34,740 bases of DNA from Pseudomonadota bacterium (GTDB lineage Bacteria > Pseudomonadota > Alphaproteobacteria > Acetobacterales > Acetobacteraceae), in contig JAJZBH010000003.1 of the NCBI GenBank assembly GCA_021799015.1, forward strand, positions 1-34,740, read 5' to 3'. This document shows, piece after piece, positions 1 through 10,052 of this stretch (positions are counted from its first letter, which is position 1; each line of letters begins with the position of its first letter). Below the pieces are notes generated by a model. The model made no database searches. It saw only the letters and a program-made list of their open reading frames with translations, and had not been told where the DNA came from. The translations under genes and the position numbers were made by a program.

Positions 1-429
1 GTCGGGAAGAAATATTCCCTCGGGTGGAACGCCGGTCTGCCAGAATACATCGATCGGGATGCCTCCGCGGGGATACCAGTAAGCACCAATACGAAGCCAG
101 ACCGGTGCGACGGCCGTGACGACGCGTTCGGCAATTGTCACCGTGCAGGTTTCGTGAAAGGCGCCATAATTTCGGAAAGAGTTAAGGAAAAGTTTGAGGG
201 ATTTGCTTTCAACGATCCATGCGTCGGGAATGTAGTCGATGACAATGTGGGCAAAATCAGGTTGCTTGGTAATAGGACAGAGCGACGTGAATTCTGGGCT
301 TGTGAAACGGATAACGAGATTCTTTTGGTCAGGTGCTGCGACGCGTTCGAGTACGGCAAGATCGGGAGATTCAGGTATGGCCGATTTCGCTCCAAGCGCA
401 TGCAGCCCTGCGTAACGTTCGTCAGTCAT
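1..429 (-). CDS. queF: NADPH-dependent 7-cyano-7-deazaguanine (preQ0) reductase QueF, 3' end cut by window edge
   Basis: Manual translation from ATG at 429 gives [24 protein letters not shown]...[51 protein letters not shown]..., with the QueF motif and active-site Cys. Open to position 1. Overlaps the tgt stop (422-424). Not in the supplied ORF track. Confidence 0.93.
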   Translation of the reverse strand, partial: MTDERYAGLHALGAKSAIPESPDLAVLERVAAPDQKNLVIRFTSPEFTSLCPITKQPDFAHIVIDYIPDAWIVESKSLKLFLNSFRNYGAFHETCTVTIAERVVTAVAPVWLRIGAYWYPRGGIPIDVFWQTGVPPEGIFLPD

Positions 430-1537
430 GCCGGTTCACCCATTCTTTTCGTGTCAATCGTACAAATTCCGCGAAGCGGCCATCCAGAATCGCACCACGC
501 GCACCTTTCATCAGCTTTTGGTAGTAGGTAAGGTTGTGCGCAGTCAGCAACATTGGGCCGAGCATCTCCCCGCAGCGGAACAGATGGTGCAAATAGCCGC
601 TGCTATGGCGTGAACAGGCGATGCAGCTGCACGCGTTGTCCAGAGGGTCTACTTCTTTGGCAAACTTTGCGTTGCGCAGATTGCGAACTCCTCGTGATGT
701 GTATGCACGGGCGGTACGGCCTGCTCGAGTTGGAATTACGCAGTCGAACATGTCCATTCCACGCGCAATGGCGGCGAGGAGATCATCAGGGGTTCCAACC
801 CCCATGAGGTAACGCGGCAGGTTATCTGGCAGATAGGGCACGGTTGCTTCGACGGTTTCAAGCATCGCTGTTTGACCTTCGCCGACGGCCAGCCCACCAA
901 TAGCGTAGCCTTCAAAACCTAACTGCGTAAGGGCTTCGGCAGATTCTGCTCGCAGATCAGCGTAGACGCTGCCTTGGACGATGCCAAACTGAGCATACCC
1001 TTTACGGGGCACGAATGCAGCGCGGGATCGCTTCGCCCACCGCATTGATCGGCGCATCGATGTCGCGGCCTGCTCGTACGATGCTGGAAATTGGATGCAT
1101 TCGTCGAACGCCATTGTAATCGTCGCGTCAAGCGCGTGCTGGATTTCAGTCGAAAATTCGGGAGTGAGGTGGTAGGCAGAACCGTCAATGTGTGAACGGA
1201 ATGTCGCTCCGGTTTCGTCGATTGAGCGCAGTCGTGCCAACGACATGACCTGAAACCCACCGGAATCGGTGAGTATGATCCCGGGCCAATCTGTCATGCG
1301 GTGTAATCCACCTAGTGCTGCGACACGTTCGGCACCTGGCCGCAGCATCAGGTGATATGTGTTTCCGAGGATGATCTCGGTACCTGTGGCGCGTACGCCA
1401 TCTGCAGTTATCGCCTTGACTGCACCAACGGTGCCTACAGCCATGAAGGCGGGCGTCTCGGCGGTGCCGTGGGCGGTGTGGATGCGACCGCAGCGCGCCC
1501 GGCCGTCACTCGCAAGCAGCGAAAACGAAAACGTCAT
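422..1537 (-). CDS. tgt: tRNA-guanine transglycosylase
   Basis: [33 protein letters not shown], and zinc-binding [18 protein letters not shown] motifs. Confidence 0.96.
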   Translation of the reverse strand: MTFSFSLLASDGRARCGRIHTAHGTAETPAFMAVGTVGAVKAITADGVRATGTEIILGNTYHLMLRPGAERVAALGGLHRMTDWPGIILTDSGGFQVMSLARLRSIDETGATFRSHIDGSAYHLTPEFSTEIQHALDATITMAFDECIQFPASYEQAATSMRRSMRWAKRSRAAFVPRKGYAQFGIVQGSVYADLRAESAEALTQLGFEGYAIGGLAVGEGQTAMLETVEATVPYLPDNLPRYLMGVGTPDDLLAAIARGMDMFDCVIPTRAGRTARAYTSRGVRNLRNAKFAKEVDPLDNACSCIACSRHSSGYLHHLFRCGEMLGPMLLTAHNLTYYQKLMKGARGAILDGRFAEFVRLTRKEWVNRHD

Positions 1538-1609
1538 GATTGTGCGGGCGTCGACGGGTCAAGCACGGGAGATAATGCGCCTTTATGTCGGGCCGTAGAT
1601 CTCATGGCC

Positions 1610-2650
1610 TTAGAACGCGCGCTCCAAAAGGGTTGCATCACCGTAAGAATAGAACCGGTAGTTTTCCCTGATCGCGTGGCTGTAAGCTGAGCGGATGCGG
1701 TCCAGCCCCGAAAATGCGGCCACCAGCATCAGCAAGGTCGAGCGAGGTAGGTGAAAATTGGTCAAAAGTAGATCAGCTGAACGAATTTGTACGCCCGGAC
1801 GAAGGAAAATACCGGTTTCTCCGTCAAATTCCGAGATTCTACCATCCCCGTCGACAGCCGATTCCAGAAGGCGCAGCGAGGTGGTTCCTACGGCGATAAT
1901 TCTGCCGCCTTGCGCTCGAGCAATGTTGACCTGTGCGGCTGCTTCAGCGCCGATAACGCCGTATTCGGCGTGAATCTTGTGAGCTGAGATGTCGTCAGTC
2001 CTTACGGGGAGAAACGTTCCGGCTCCTACGTGGAGTGTCACTCGCGCGATGCCGATCGATTTCTCTTCGAGGCGGTTGAGCAACGTCGGCGAAAAATGGA
2101 GACCGGCGGTGGGTGCTGCAACGGCGCCTGGACGTTTGGCGAAAATCGTCTGGTAGTCGGCTGCGTCTTGAGGCGTGGGGCCGTGATCCCGAGGAATGTA
2201 AGGTGGAAGCGCCAGAACACCACTAGAAGAGAGAGCCGCTTCGAAATCTGCATCGTCCCGGTTAAACTGCAGCTGCGCCGAACCATCGTCGAATCGGGCG
2301 ATGACCTTGGCTGTGAAGCTGTCGGGTCCGTCGATGGCGATGGTATCACCCGGACGGGTACGGCGAGCATTTCGCAGCAAGACGCGCCATGTTCCATTTG
2401 GCATAGGACGGTCCAGCGTTATGCCTATGTGGGCGTCACCCCGGCGGCCGGTGAGTCGAGCCGGAATTACTTTGGTGTCGTTAACGACCAGGCAATCTCC
2501 AGGACGCAGCAAATCCGGAAGATCCGAAATTCGGTAGTCCTCTAGGCTCTGACGGGCAACATGCAGCAAACGAGCTGAATCCCTAGGGCGGGAAGGTTCA
2601 ACTGCGATACGTTCCGGTGGAAGAAAATAATCGAAATCGCTGAGATTCAT
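1610..2650 (-). CDS. queA: S-adenosylmethionine:tRNA ribosyltransferase-isomerase
   Basis: MNLSDFDYFLPPERIAVEPSRPRDSARLLH...APTAGLHFSP...TNFHLPRSTLLMLVAAFSG. Likely ATG at 2650, overlapping the upstream gene's stop (ATGA); the ORF track extends to 2713. Confidence 0.96.
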   Translation of the reverse strand: MNLSDFDYFLPPERIAVEPSRPRDSARLLHVARQSLEDYRISDLPDLLRPGDCLVVNDTKVIPARLTGRRGDAHIGITLDRPMPNGTWRVLLRNARRTRPGDTIAIDGPDSFTAKVIARFDDGSAQLQFNRDDADFEAALSSSGVLALPPYIPRDHGPTPQDAADYQTIFAKRPGAVAAPTAGLHFSPTLLNRLEEKSIGIARVTLHVGAGTFLPVRTDDISAHKIHAEYGVIGAEAAAQVNIARAQGGRIIAVGTTSLRLLESAVDGDGRISEFDGETGIFLRPGVQIRSADLLLTNFHLPRSTLLMLVAAFSGLDRIRSAYSHAIRENYRFYSYGDATLLERAF

Positions 2651-3201
2651 GCCGGGGTGGGAGCGAGCCGCCGAGTAAGAATGATTAGCGGCATGGCGAA
2701 GAAAATTGACCAAAGTTTACCAATAACCTGCCCGGGAAGAAAGGCAAGGGAATGAAAGGCCAGTGTCAGGAACACCATAGAGTCGATGACAATGCCAAGA
2801 GACGATGACGCTAGGGCTGCAGCTATAAGGCCTCGGCGCTGCAGCGGCGAAAAAATTGCAAAATCCGCAAATTCGGACAGTACAAAAGCGGTTGTGGATG
2901 CAATCACAAGACTGGCAGGTACAACGAGTACGGAGAGCAACGCTCCGGCTACAATGGCAAAAAGCCCGTATCTGGCACCGAGGCAGCGCTGCACAATATC
3001 GCGCAGAACCAGCGCGGCCCCCGCCGTCAGAACCCCGGAGGGCGCCATCACGCCGGGGGCTACGGGAATCAGGCAGGCTTCCTGGGGTACGCAAACCAAG
3101 CCGACGTGACCGATCATCCAGTTGGCAACTGGGATGGACAGCATGAACATGAGAAAGGCTGCTACGCCGAGTTTGCGGGCTACGGAACGATCCATATTCA
3201 T
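2647..3201 (-). CDS. Queuosine precursor transporter, YhhQ/VUT family
   Basis: Multi-TM protein with the family-like segment LSEFADFAIFSPLQRRGLIAAALASSSLGIVIDSMVFLTLAFHSLAFLPGQVIGKLW; first gene of the que block. Confidence 0.85.
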   Translation of the reverse strand: MNMDRSVARKLGVAAFLMFMLSIPVANWMIGHVGLVCVPQEACLIPVAPGVMAPSGVLTAGAALVLRDIVQRCLGARYGLFAIVAGALLSVLVVPASLVIASTTAFVLSEFADFAIFSPLQRRGLIAAALASSSLGIVIDSMVFLTLAFHSLAFLPGQVIGKLWSIFFAMPLIILTRRLAPTPA

Positions 3202-3204
3202 TTC

Positions 3205-3450
3205 TCAAAAAATTGCAATCTCGATCAGATTGCCATGCGGATACCGGAAACAGGCCGGAGGGGTCAGGGGCAGAATGCCAGTGATTCGCACAGCGGATTT
3301 GGCTATTAGCGTGCATACCTTACGCATACAGGCAACTATGTCATTGGGGATAGGATTGGAGATCACGCATAGGTGCAATGCACCTGGCTAAGGAAGGGCT
3401 TCCGTCCATAGAGCCTCGATCTCTGGGTTCCATTCGGCACCCACGAGCTG
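3205..3450 (-). pseudogene. Decayed VOC/glyoxalase-like protein, C-terminal part readable
   Basis: Minus frame ending at TGA 3205-3207 reads PGALHLCVISNPIPNDIVACMRKVCTLIAKSAVRITGILPLTPPACFRYPHGNLIEIAIF, resembling the VOC tail GSADLC...VAHL...GPV.RTGA.GPI.S.YFRDPDGNLIE. In-frame TAG at 3388-3390; upstream same frame reads LVGAEWNPEIEALWTEALP. The 3450 boundary is approximate. Confidence 0.55.
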
Positions 3451-3688
3451 GCCGGGGAAGTGAGATTCGGCGTTTTTGTCGGAGCGGGATTCACGGCGCG
3501 CAATAAAGCATACGCTAGGTTCCGCAGCTCGTTTTATTTTTAAACTTGAACGGCTCGTTAAGCATACTGTCAGTGGGATGCCTAATAAAGCGTGCAGGTG
3601 CCCCCGTTCCGCTAGACAGAATTACGCTCCAGCTCCGGAATAACAAGCCATCTGGTACCGGCAGGACTCGTTCTCTCGACATGGCTCA

Positions 3689-5332
3689 TCAGGCAAGGCC
3701 CGCAAAAAAATCGTTACCTTTGTCATCGATTACAATGAACGATGGAAAATCGACCACATCAATCTTCCATACGGCCTCCATTCCAAGTTCGGGATATTCG
3801 AGGAGTTCGACCGATCTGATGTTTTCCTGAGCAAGAAGAGCAGCGGGGCCGCCGATCGAGCCAAGATAGAAGCCACCGAACTTCTTACAAGCATCACGCA
3901 CCGCCTGCGAACGGTTGCCTTTGGCGAGCATGATCATTGAGCCGCCAGCCGCTTGAAACTCGGCAACATACGAATCCATACGTCCGGCCGTTGTTGGACC
4001 AAAGCTGCCGGTAGGGAGACCCTTCGGGGTTCGCGCGGGTCCGGCGTAGTACACTGGATGGTTTTTGAAATAATCCGGGAGGCCTTCGCCTCGATCCAGG
4101 CGCTCTTTCAGTTTTGCATGTGCGATATCCCGGGCCACGACAATGGTACCGCTGAGGGCAACGCGGGTCTTGACTGGATGCTTCGACAGTTCCGCCAAGG
4201 TCTCGTTCATCGGGCGATTAAGGTCGATATGTATGACTTGGCCGCTAAGCCGGTCTTCGGCGATATCGGGCAAGTATTTGGCGGGATCGGTTTCCAGCCG
4301 TTCAAGGAAAATACCGGCCTTGGTGATTTTTGCGCGAATTTGGCGGTCGGCCGAGCAAGATACCCCGAGGCCAATTGGGAGGCTGGCCCCGTGACGGGGC
4401 AGGCGAATGACGCGGACGTCGTGGCAAAAATATTTTCCGCCAAATTGCGCGCCTATGCCCACTCGACGCGTTATGGCGAGGATCTGCCTTTCGAGCTCGA
4501 TATCACGAAATGCATTACCCCCCCTTGATCCCTCCAGGGGCAGTGCGTCGAGATATCGGGTGGAGGCGAGTTTGACGGTCTTCATTGTCGTTTCGGCGGA
4601 TGTACCACCAATCACGACTGCGAGATGGTAAGGGGGGCATGCCGAGGTACCGAGACTCTTCACTTTGGATTCGATTAGCTCAAGAAGCTTGTCGGGATTC
4701 AGGATCGCCCGGGTTTCCTGATAGAGGAAGGTCTTGTTCGCGGATCCGCCGCCTTTCGCGACGAACATCAGTTCGAATTCCTCGGCGTGCGCGTCCCCGG
4801 AGGCTGCATAAATATCAAACTGGACTGGCAAGTTGCTGCCGGTGTTCAACTCCTCGTACATCGAGAGTGGCGCCATCTGGGAATAACGCAGATTCGTTTC
4901 AGTATAAGTGCGAGCCACGCCGAGCGACAAAGCAGCCTCTTCGTCACCTTCCACCCAGATGCGTTGGCCCTTTTTTCCAAAGATGATGGCGGTGCCGGTG
5001 TCTTGGCACATGGGCAGCATGCGCCCCGCCGCGATGTTCGCATTCTTGAGCAGCGCCATGGCGACGAACCGATCATTTTCTGACGCATCTGGGTCGTCAA
5101 CGATTGCGCGAAGCTGGGCGAGATGGCTAGGGCGGAGTAGGTGCGAGACGTCATGAAATGCTTCGAAAGCAAGAGCAGACAGAGCTTCGGGGGCGATTTT
5201 CACGATGGTTTTTCCATCCGCGTGGATGGTCGAGACCCCAGTAATGTCGAGTTTACGGTAAGGCGTGGTGTCGGGGCCGAGCGGGAACAGCGGACGATAT
5301 TCAGAGTCGTTGTTGGGAGTTGCGTCCATCAT
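3689..5332 (-). CDS. Class I (Fe-S) fumarate hydratase
   Basis: 547 aa; [74 protein letters not shown]-type segments, [11 protein letters not shown]. Confidence 0.95.
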   Translation of the reverse strand: MMDATPNNDSEYRPLFPLGPDTTPYRKLDITGVSTIHADGKTIVKIAPEALSALAFEAFHDVSHLLRPSHLAQLRAIVDDPDASENDRFVAMALLKNANIAAGRMLPMCQDTGTAIIFGKKGQRIWVEGDEEAALSLGVARTYTETNLRYSQMAPLSMYEELNTGSNLPVQFDIYAASGDAHAEEFELMFVAKGGGSANKTFLYQETRAILNPDKLLELIESKVKSLGTSACPPYHLAVVIGGTSAETTMKTVKLASTRYLDALPLEGSRGGNAFRDIELERQILAITRRVGIGAQFGGKYFCHDVRVIRLPRHGASLPIGLGVSCSADRQIRAKITKAGIFLERLETDPAKYLPDIAEDRLSGQVIHIDLNRPMNETLAELSKHPVKTRVALSGTIVVARDIAHAKLKERLDRGEGLPDYFKNHPVYYAGPARTPKGLPTGSFGPTTAGRMDSYVAEFQAAGGSMIMLAKGNRSQAVRDACKKFGGFYLGSIGGPAALLAQENIRSVELLEYPELGMEAVWKIDVVDFPSFIVIDDKGNDFFAGLA

Positions 5333-5380
5333 GATATTCCTGCAGCAGCGAACACTAAGTCAGCTGGGTATTTGACAAGG

Positions 5381-5914
5381 TCAGGTTTTGGTTGGCGGGC
5401 GCCGACGGAAGGCATCAAGGCTGACAACAGGAGCCATACCTCCGCTTTTGTTATCCGGTTCGCCGTCGCCAGGGTGAAGTGCTTCGGCCTCAGGTTCAGG
5501 TCCTTCTGCGGTTTCGCGTTCGGATTCATTGTCGCCCGGCAAAAATTGTAGTGCGAACTGCACCTCGGGATCGACAAAGCGCGTGACTGCGTCAATGGGA
5601 ACCGTTAACATGCTCGGAATGCCGCCAAAGGACAACTTGACCGAAAAACGACGGGCCGCTTTGTCTACTCTTAGATCACCAAACTGGTGCTGCAAGACGA
5701 TGGTCATCTCTGAGGGATAGGTTTCACGCAGCCGGTCTGGAATTGCCACACCATGCGCATCTGTCCGGAATGTGATGAAGAAATGATGTCCACCTGGTAG
5801 GCCTTCGCCGGCGACGTGCTCCAGGGCACGTAAAACGACAAGGCGTAATGCTTCCACCGTCCATTGATCATAGGGAAGCATGCTTTCGAGGGGCGGGATG
5901 TCATCGTCGTCCAT
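5381..5914 (-). CDS. sspB: SspB-family protein (ClpXP adaptor)
   Basis: HHFFITFRTDAHGVAIPDRLRETYPSEMTIVLQHQFGDL...FSVKLSFGGIPSMLTVPIDAVTRFVDPEVQFALQF, with an acidic tail. Confidence 0.88.
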   Translation of the reverse strand: MDDDDIPPLESMLPYDQWTVEALRLVVLRALEHVAGEGLPGGHHFFITFRTDAHGVAIPDRLRETYPSEMTIVLQHQFGDLRVDKAARRFSVKLSFGGIPSMLTVPIDAVTRFVDPEVQFALQFLPGDNESERETAEGPEPEAEALHPGDGEPDNKSGGMAPVVSLDAFRRRPPTKT

Positions 5915-5973
5915 ATATATGACTTACCGTGCGTTTGCTGAGAGGCCAAGTCTCAGGCCTCCGGTCTGGCCGA

Positions 5974-6783
5974 TCAGCGTACTTGCCGTTCGTAGTGACG
6001 ATAGTACTTTTCGGTCACAAGGTCGGTTTGTACCACGACAGCGATGTCCGTCGTGTTGAACTGCCAGTCGATTACGGCACCGTCGCCAACGAAACCGCCC
6101 AGACGAAGATAGCCTTTAATGAGCGGCGGTAGTTCGGCCAATACCCGCTTTGGGTCGATCGCACTATCCGGAAGGCGCCGCATCTCGACATAGCGCGATG
6201 GCACGGCGCGCGGGCGGATTGCCTCTGGAGCGAGGTGATGCGTTGCAAGATAAGTCAGATCTGCCGCGAGCGCGTCCGGATCAGTACCTTGCAGGCTGGC
6301 GCAACCGAACATCAGATCAATCTGGTGATGGAACACGTAAGCAGCAATGCCGCGCCAGAGCATTTGCATAACTGCTCGAGAACGATATGCTGCATCCACA
6401 CAGGAGCGGCCGAGTTCAAGCAGGCGGCCCGGGAAACGCTCAAGAGCCGAGAGGTCAAACTCATCCGCCGAGTAGAACTGGCCAATACGTGCGGCGGCAT
6501 CCTGCCGGATCAGCCGATACGTCCCCACGATGGCCCTACGACTGTCACCGAGATCGTGGTCAATCACGATTAAATGATCCGCAACTGGGTCAAAGCGGTC
6601 GCGATCACGCCGGCTCAATTGCGCTTCGGCACTGGGTTTTGCCCCCATTTCGTCATAGAAAATCCGATAGCGAAGCGCCTGAACGGCATCGAGATCGGCT
6701 TGGTCGTGGCCGAGCCGGACGCCAAGGTTGCCGGACCGTATCTCGCCGAAATCAATAGCGTCAGTGATTGTCGACTGTACCAT
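5974..6783 (-). CDS. GNAT / hemolysin-like acyltransferase, OlsB-type (ornithine-ACP acyltransferase)
   Basis: LDAVQALRYRIFYDEMGA...DHLIVID...VGTYRLIRQ...LELGRSCVDAAYRSRAVMQMLWRGIAAY...LMFGCASLQGTDP. Confidence 0.82.
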   Translation of the reverse strand: MVQSTITDAIDFGEIRSGNLGVRLGHDQADLDAVQALRYRIFYDEMGAKPSAEAQLSRRDRDRFDPVADHLIVIDHDLGDSRRAIVGTYRLIRQDAAARIGQFYSADEFDLSALERFPGRLLELGRSCVDAAYRSRAVMQMLWRGIAAYVFHHQIDLMFGCASLQGTDPDALAADLTYLATHHLAPEAIRPRAVPSRYVEMRRLPDSAIDPKRVLAELPPLIKGYLRLGGFVGDGAVIDWQFNTTDIAVVVQTDLVTEKYYRHYERQVR

Positions 6784-7259
6784 CAGCGCACTTGGTCGCC
6801 CTTATTTGTGGTAGAGGAGGAGCCTTGGGAGGGGGAGCGTGATTCGGTATCGCGCCGGGCCCGGCGACCAAAAAGTTCAATTCGCAGCGAAACAAGGTTG
6901 AAGCCGTAGCGGGCAGCGACACGGTGCATCAGGGCTTCGGTTTCTGGTTCGTCGAATTCAATCACTTTGTCGCTATCCAGGTCCACGAGATGAAAATGAT
7001 CGTGCTCGCCTGAGGGTTCGTAGCGTGCTCGCCGGCTACCGAGGTTCCGTCTCTCCAGAATTCCTGACTGCTCGAACAGACGGACAGTGCGGTAGAGGGT
7101 GGCGAGTGAAATCCTCGGATCCACTGCCCGAGTTCGTTGGTAAAGCTCGTGAACGTCGGGGTGATCGGGAGCTTCGGACAATATGCGCGCTATGACCCGG
7201 CGAGGGTGGGTCATCCGTAGCCCACTAGCTGTGCATAAACGCTCGATGTGGCTCTCCAT
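6783..7259 (-). CDS. Fur-family transcriptional regulator
   Basis: MESHIERLCTASGLRMTHPRRVIARILSEAPDHPDVHELYQRTRAVDPRISLATLYRTVRLFEQSGIL...HDHFHLVDLDSDKVIEF. Internal ATG at 7259 preferred over the 7376 track start. Stop overlaps the olsB-like start by 1 nt (TGATG). Confidence 0.9.
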   Translation of the reverse strand: MESHIERLCTASGLRMTHPRRVIARILSEAPDHPDVHELYQRTRAVDPRISLATLYRTVRLFEQSGILERRNLGSRRARYEPSGEHDHFHLVDLDSDKVIEFDEPETEALMHRVAARYGFNLVSLRIELFGRRARRDTESRSPSQGSSSTTNKGDQVR

Positions 7260-7487
7260 GAGAGCGGGTTGTGGACCATCTCGGCGATCCGGTCTACCCC
7301 ATTGGCTTATCACACGCCTATGGCCGAGCAGGAGATGTTTTAGGCTCACACTAGTGGCAATTGAGGAGCCTGCCAAACCGCCCGACCGCGCAGTTCGGTC
7401 TTGTTTCGGATCTGACCGATGCTGCCCGTCATATCCGGGCCGCTGATTTATTTTGGCGCGTCTTGAGAGATGAGACCGGACCGGCGG

Positions 7488-8183
7488 CTACTGGCTGATC
7501 CAGATAATCCTGTGTAGCACAACGACCTGGGCCGTTGGGACGGCGCGCGATCCGTGTGCGGGGCAGAGGCACCCTAATTCTATTTGGCGCCCCGACAGCT
7601 TTATAAGAGGTCTGATCATGGCTTCACCGTTACGCAGGCAGACAACGACCCGATCACCGATGCGGGGGGCTTGTTGAGGGGCGGCGATGACAAGATCGCC
7701 ATCGCGATAAACCGGCTCCAGCGAACTGCCGCGAATCCTCAGCCCGTACGTGTTTGGATCAGGCGCCCACGGCAGACTGATCCGTTCCCACCGACCGCCG
7801 GCGGGATGACCCTTATCGCCGAAATAATTGTCCATTCCCGTAGAAGCGAGGCAGGTCACTGGAATTCGGACGCCTGCCTCAAAAGGCGTTGCACATGCTT
7901 GAATGGACACGTTTGGGTCCTGACCGCTGCCGCGAATGCTATGCGGGAGGGCTCGGGCACCCGCCATCAGTTCGGCGAAGACGTTGAACGGGACGCCGGT
8001 GACAGCGAGGACCTTGGCGATACTCTCTGTCGAGGGCCAACGCGGGTGCCCATTGCGGCTGCGGCGCTTGGAGGGATTGAAGCTGGTTGGGTCGAGGCCA
8101 GCAGCTCGTGCCAGACCGGATACCGAGAAACCGCGTTCGGCGGCAAGCGTATCAATGGCTCGCCAGATATCTTCATGACCCAT
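7488..8183 (-). CDS. HTH transcriptional regulator with S24 (LexA/CI-like) C-terminal domain
   Basis: N-terminal HTH (FSVSGLARAAGLDPTSFNPSKR...WPSTESIAKVLAVTG) plus GLRIRGSSLEPVYRDGDLVIAAPQQAPRIGDRVVVCLRNGEAMIRPLIKL. Confidence 0.88.
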   Translation of the reverse strand: MGHEDIWRAIDTLAAERGFSVSGLARAAGLDPTSFNPSKRRSRNGHPRWPSTESIAKVLAVTGVPFNVFAELMAGARALPHSIRGSGQDPNVSIQACATPFEAGVRIPVTCLASTGMDNYFGDKGHPAGGRWERISLPWAPDPNTYGLRIRGSSLEPVYRDGDLVIAAPQQAPRIGDRVVVCLRNGEAMIRPLIKLSGRQIELGCLCPAHGSRAVPTAQVVVLHRIIWISQ

Positions 8184-8387
8184 TCTTTTTCTTCTACGCG
8201 AAAACTGCTAAATCGCTAAGAGCAAATGGAGCGCGAACAACTAGGGGCTCTCATCGAACATCGACGAGTCGTTTGGGTGTTCGCCTGGACGGAATGTCAG
8301 AAGCCCGTAGCCGTGGGCGATCAGTTCGAAAGTGACGACTGCGGGCCCGAATTCTAATAATGGCACTGAAAAAGATTCGCTCTGCCA

Positions 8388-9845
8388 TCAATGAGTTATT
8401 TGTTCGGGCTCAACAGCAAGGGTGTCGCGTAGGGCAGTATCCGCGATTGTCAGAGACAACGAGAGTGCCAGGGCACTGAGACCGGCGGTAAGAAGAAAGG
8501 CAGTGTGGAATGCTGTCGTCGCCGCTAGGGTCAAAGAGTCGGCTGCACGCCCCTGAACTTCTGCCGGATTCCAATCCATTGTGCCGAGATGGAGCGCAAC
8601 GGCGGAGCCGGCGAGAGTTGCACCAAAAGCCCCGCCCATTGCGCGAAGCAACAGAAGGCTAGCGGTTGCTGCACCAATATCGTCATGCGCTGCTGCATTC
8701 TGGACCGCAACGAGCGACGAGGGCATGACGAAGCCGACGCCGATGCCTATAAGGAATGATACAGTGACGAACACCGTTTGGGGCATATCGGTAGGCATCG
8801 TGCCGATGAAGGCAAGCCCGGCAGTGGACGCCGTTAGGCCACTTCGGAGCAGCCAGCGGGTGCGACCGCTCCGGCGTGCCCATTGACCGGACAGGTACGA
8901 ACCAACCGTGGTCGACGCCAGAAACGGCATGACCTCCCATCCCGATTTGGCGGCGTTGGCATGAAAGATCAGCTGGAAAAAGAGGGGCAGAAGAAAAATG
9001 GCAGCGAACAGTACGAGGGACGCCAGGAAACCAATAGCCACAAGGCGGCTGAATGACGGATCAGCAAACAGCCGCATTGGCAATAGAGGCAGCGCCGGGC
9101 GGTGTTCCCAGTACCAGAGCGCCACAATAAGCATGGAGCCAAGTGCAAACGCGCCAAGCACATGAGCCGAGATCCAGGAAAACTGCTTTCCTCCCCAAGA
9201 CAGGCCGACCAAAACGAAGGTGACGGCCAATGTCAGCAAGGCGGCTCCACCGAAATCAATCGAGCCGCCACGCGGCGTACTATTGAGCAGCCGCAACCCG
9301 CGTTGGCTGAGAATGAGGGCAGCAAGGCCGAGCGGTAAGTTGAACCAGAATATCCAGCGCCAAGAGAGATGATCCGTGACATAACCACCGATTACGGGGC
9401 CGAAAATCGAGGCCACAGCCCACGTGCCTGCAAGCCAGCCCTGATATTTTCCCCTTTCCCGTGGGGACACGACGTCGGAAATCGCCGCTTGAGAAATTGC
9501 CAGAAGACCACCGCCGCCAGCACCCTGCAAGGCGCGGGCGGCAATCAACTGGTTCAGGCTCTGGGCAATCCCGCACAAGCATGCGGCGATCACGAACAGA
9601 GCGATTGCTGGGATCAAGGTATGACGGCGCCCGAACTGGTCGGATAGCCTTCCGTAGATCGGCGTTGTGGCGGTAGATGTTAGCAAATAGGCGGTCACGA
9701 TCCAGGACAGGTGGCCGAAGCCTTTTAGGTCGCGACCGATCGCCGGAACCGCTGGGATCACGACAGTCTGGTCGATTGCTGCCAGCATAATGCAGAGCAA
9801 AATGCCCGTAATTACCTTGGTGCGTTGTTGGTGTGTGTATTCCAT
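8388..9845 (-). CDS. MFS drug transporter, EmrB/QacA (DHA2)-type
   Basis: MEYTHQQRTKVITGILLCIMLAAIDQTVVIPAVPAIGRDLKG...WIVTAYLLTSTATTPIYGRLSDQFGRR, followed by many TM segments. ATG at 9845 preferred over the track start at 10106. Confidence 0.93.
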   Translation of the reverse strand: MEYTHQQRTKVITGILLCIMLAAIDQTVVIPAVPAIGRDLKGFGHLSWIVTAYLLTSTATTPIYGRLSDQFGRRHTLIPAIALFVIAACLCGIAQSLNQLIAARALQGAGGGGLLAISQAAISDVVSPRERGKYQGWLAGTWAVASIFGPVIGGYVTDHLSWRWIFWFNLPLGLAALILSQRGLRLLNSTPRGGSIDFGGAALLTLAVTFVLVGLSWGGKQFSWISAHVLGAFALGSMLIVALWYWEHRPALPLLPMRLFADPSFSRLVAIGFLASLVLFAAIFLLPLFFQLIFHANAAKSGWEVMPFLASTTVGSYLSGQWARRSGRTRWLLRSGLTASTAGLAFIGTMPTDMPQTVFVTVSFLIGIGVGFVMPSSLVAVQNAAAHDDIGAATASLLLLRAMGGAFGATLAGSAVALHLGTMDWNPAEVQGRAADSLTLAATTAFHTAFLLTAGLSALALSLSLTIADTALRDTLAVEPEQITH

Positions 9846-10052
9846 GCGAGTCGATGGGTTCTGGTCTGGCCGGGAGTGTGCCTGAGCCGGATTATCCTGC
9901 AAGGCTCCCCGGGAGGCGACACGAACGTAGCTGCCATGCAGCTGCTCAAACATCGCGGACAGGTGCGTCACCTCAATGTTGCACCGCAGCGGCGCACCGA
10001 GTTTAGCAGGCGAAGGGCAAGGATGTCCGCCTCCATCACCTGGCATTGACAG

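Noticed and set aside
138-401. 87-aa minus-strand ORF of the track
   Set aside because: Out of frame with the clear QueF reading frame on the same strand.
2717-3316. 199-aa minus ORF overlapping the yhhQ-like gene
   Set aside because: Composition is that of a shadow frame; the overlapping frame encodes a recognisable membrane transporter.
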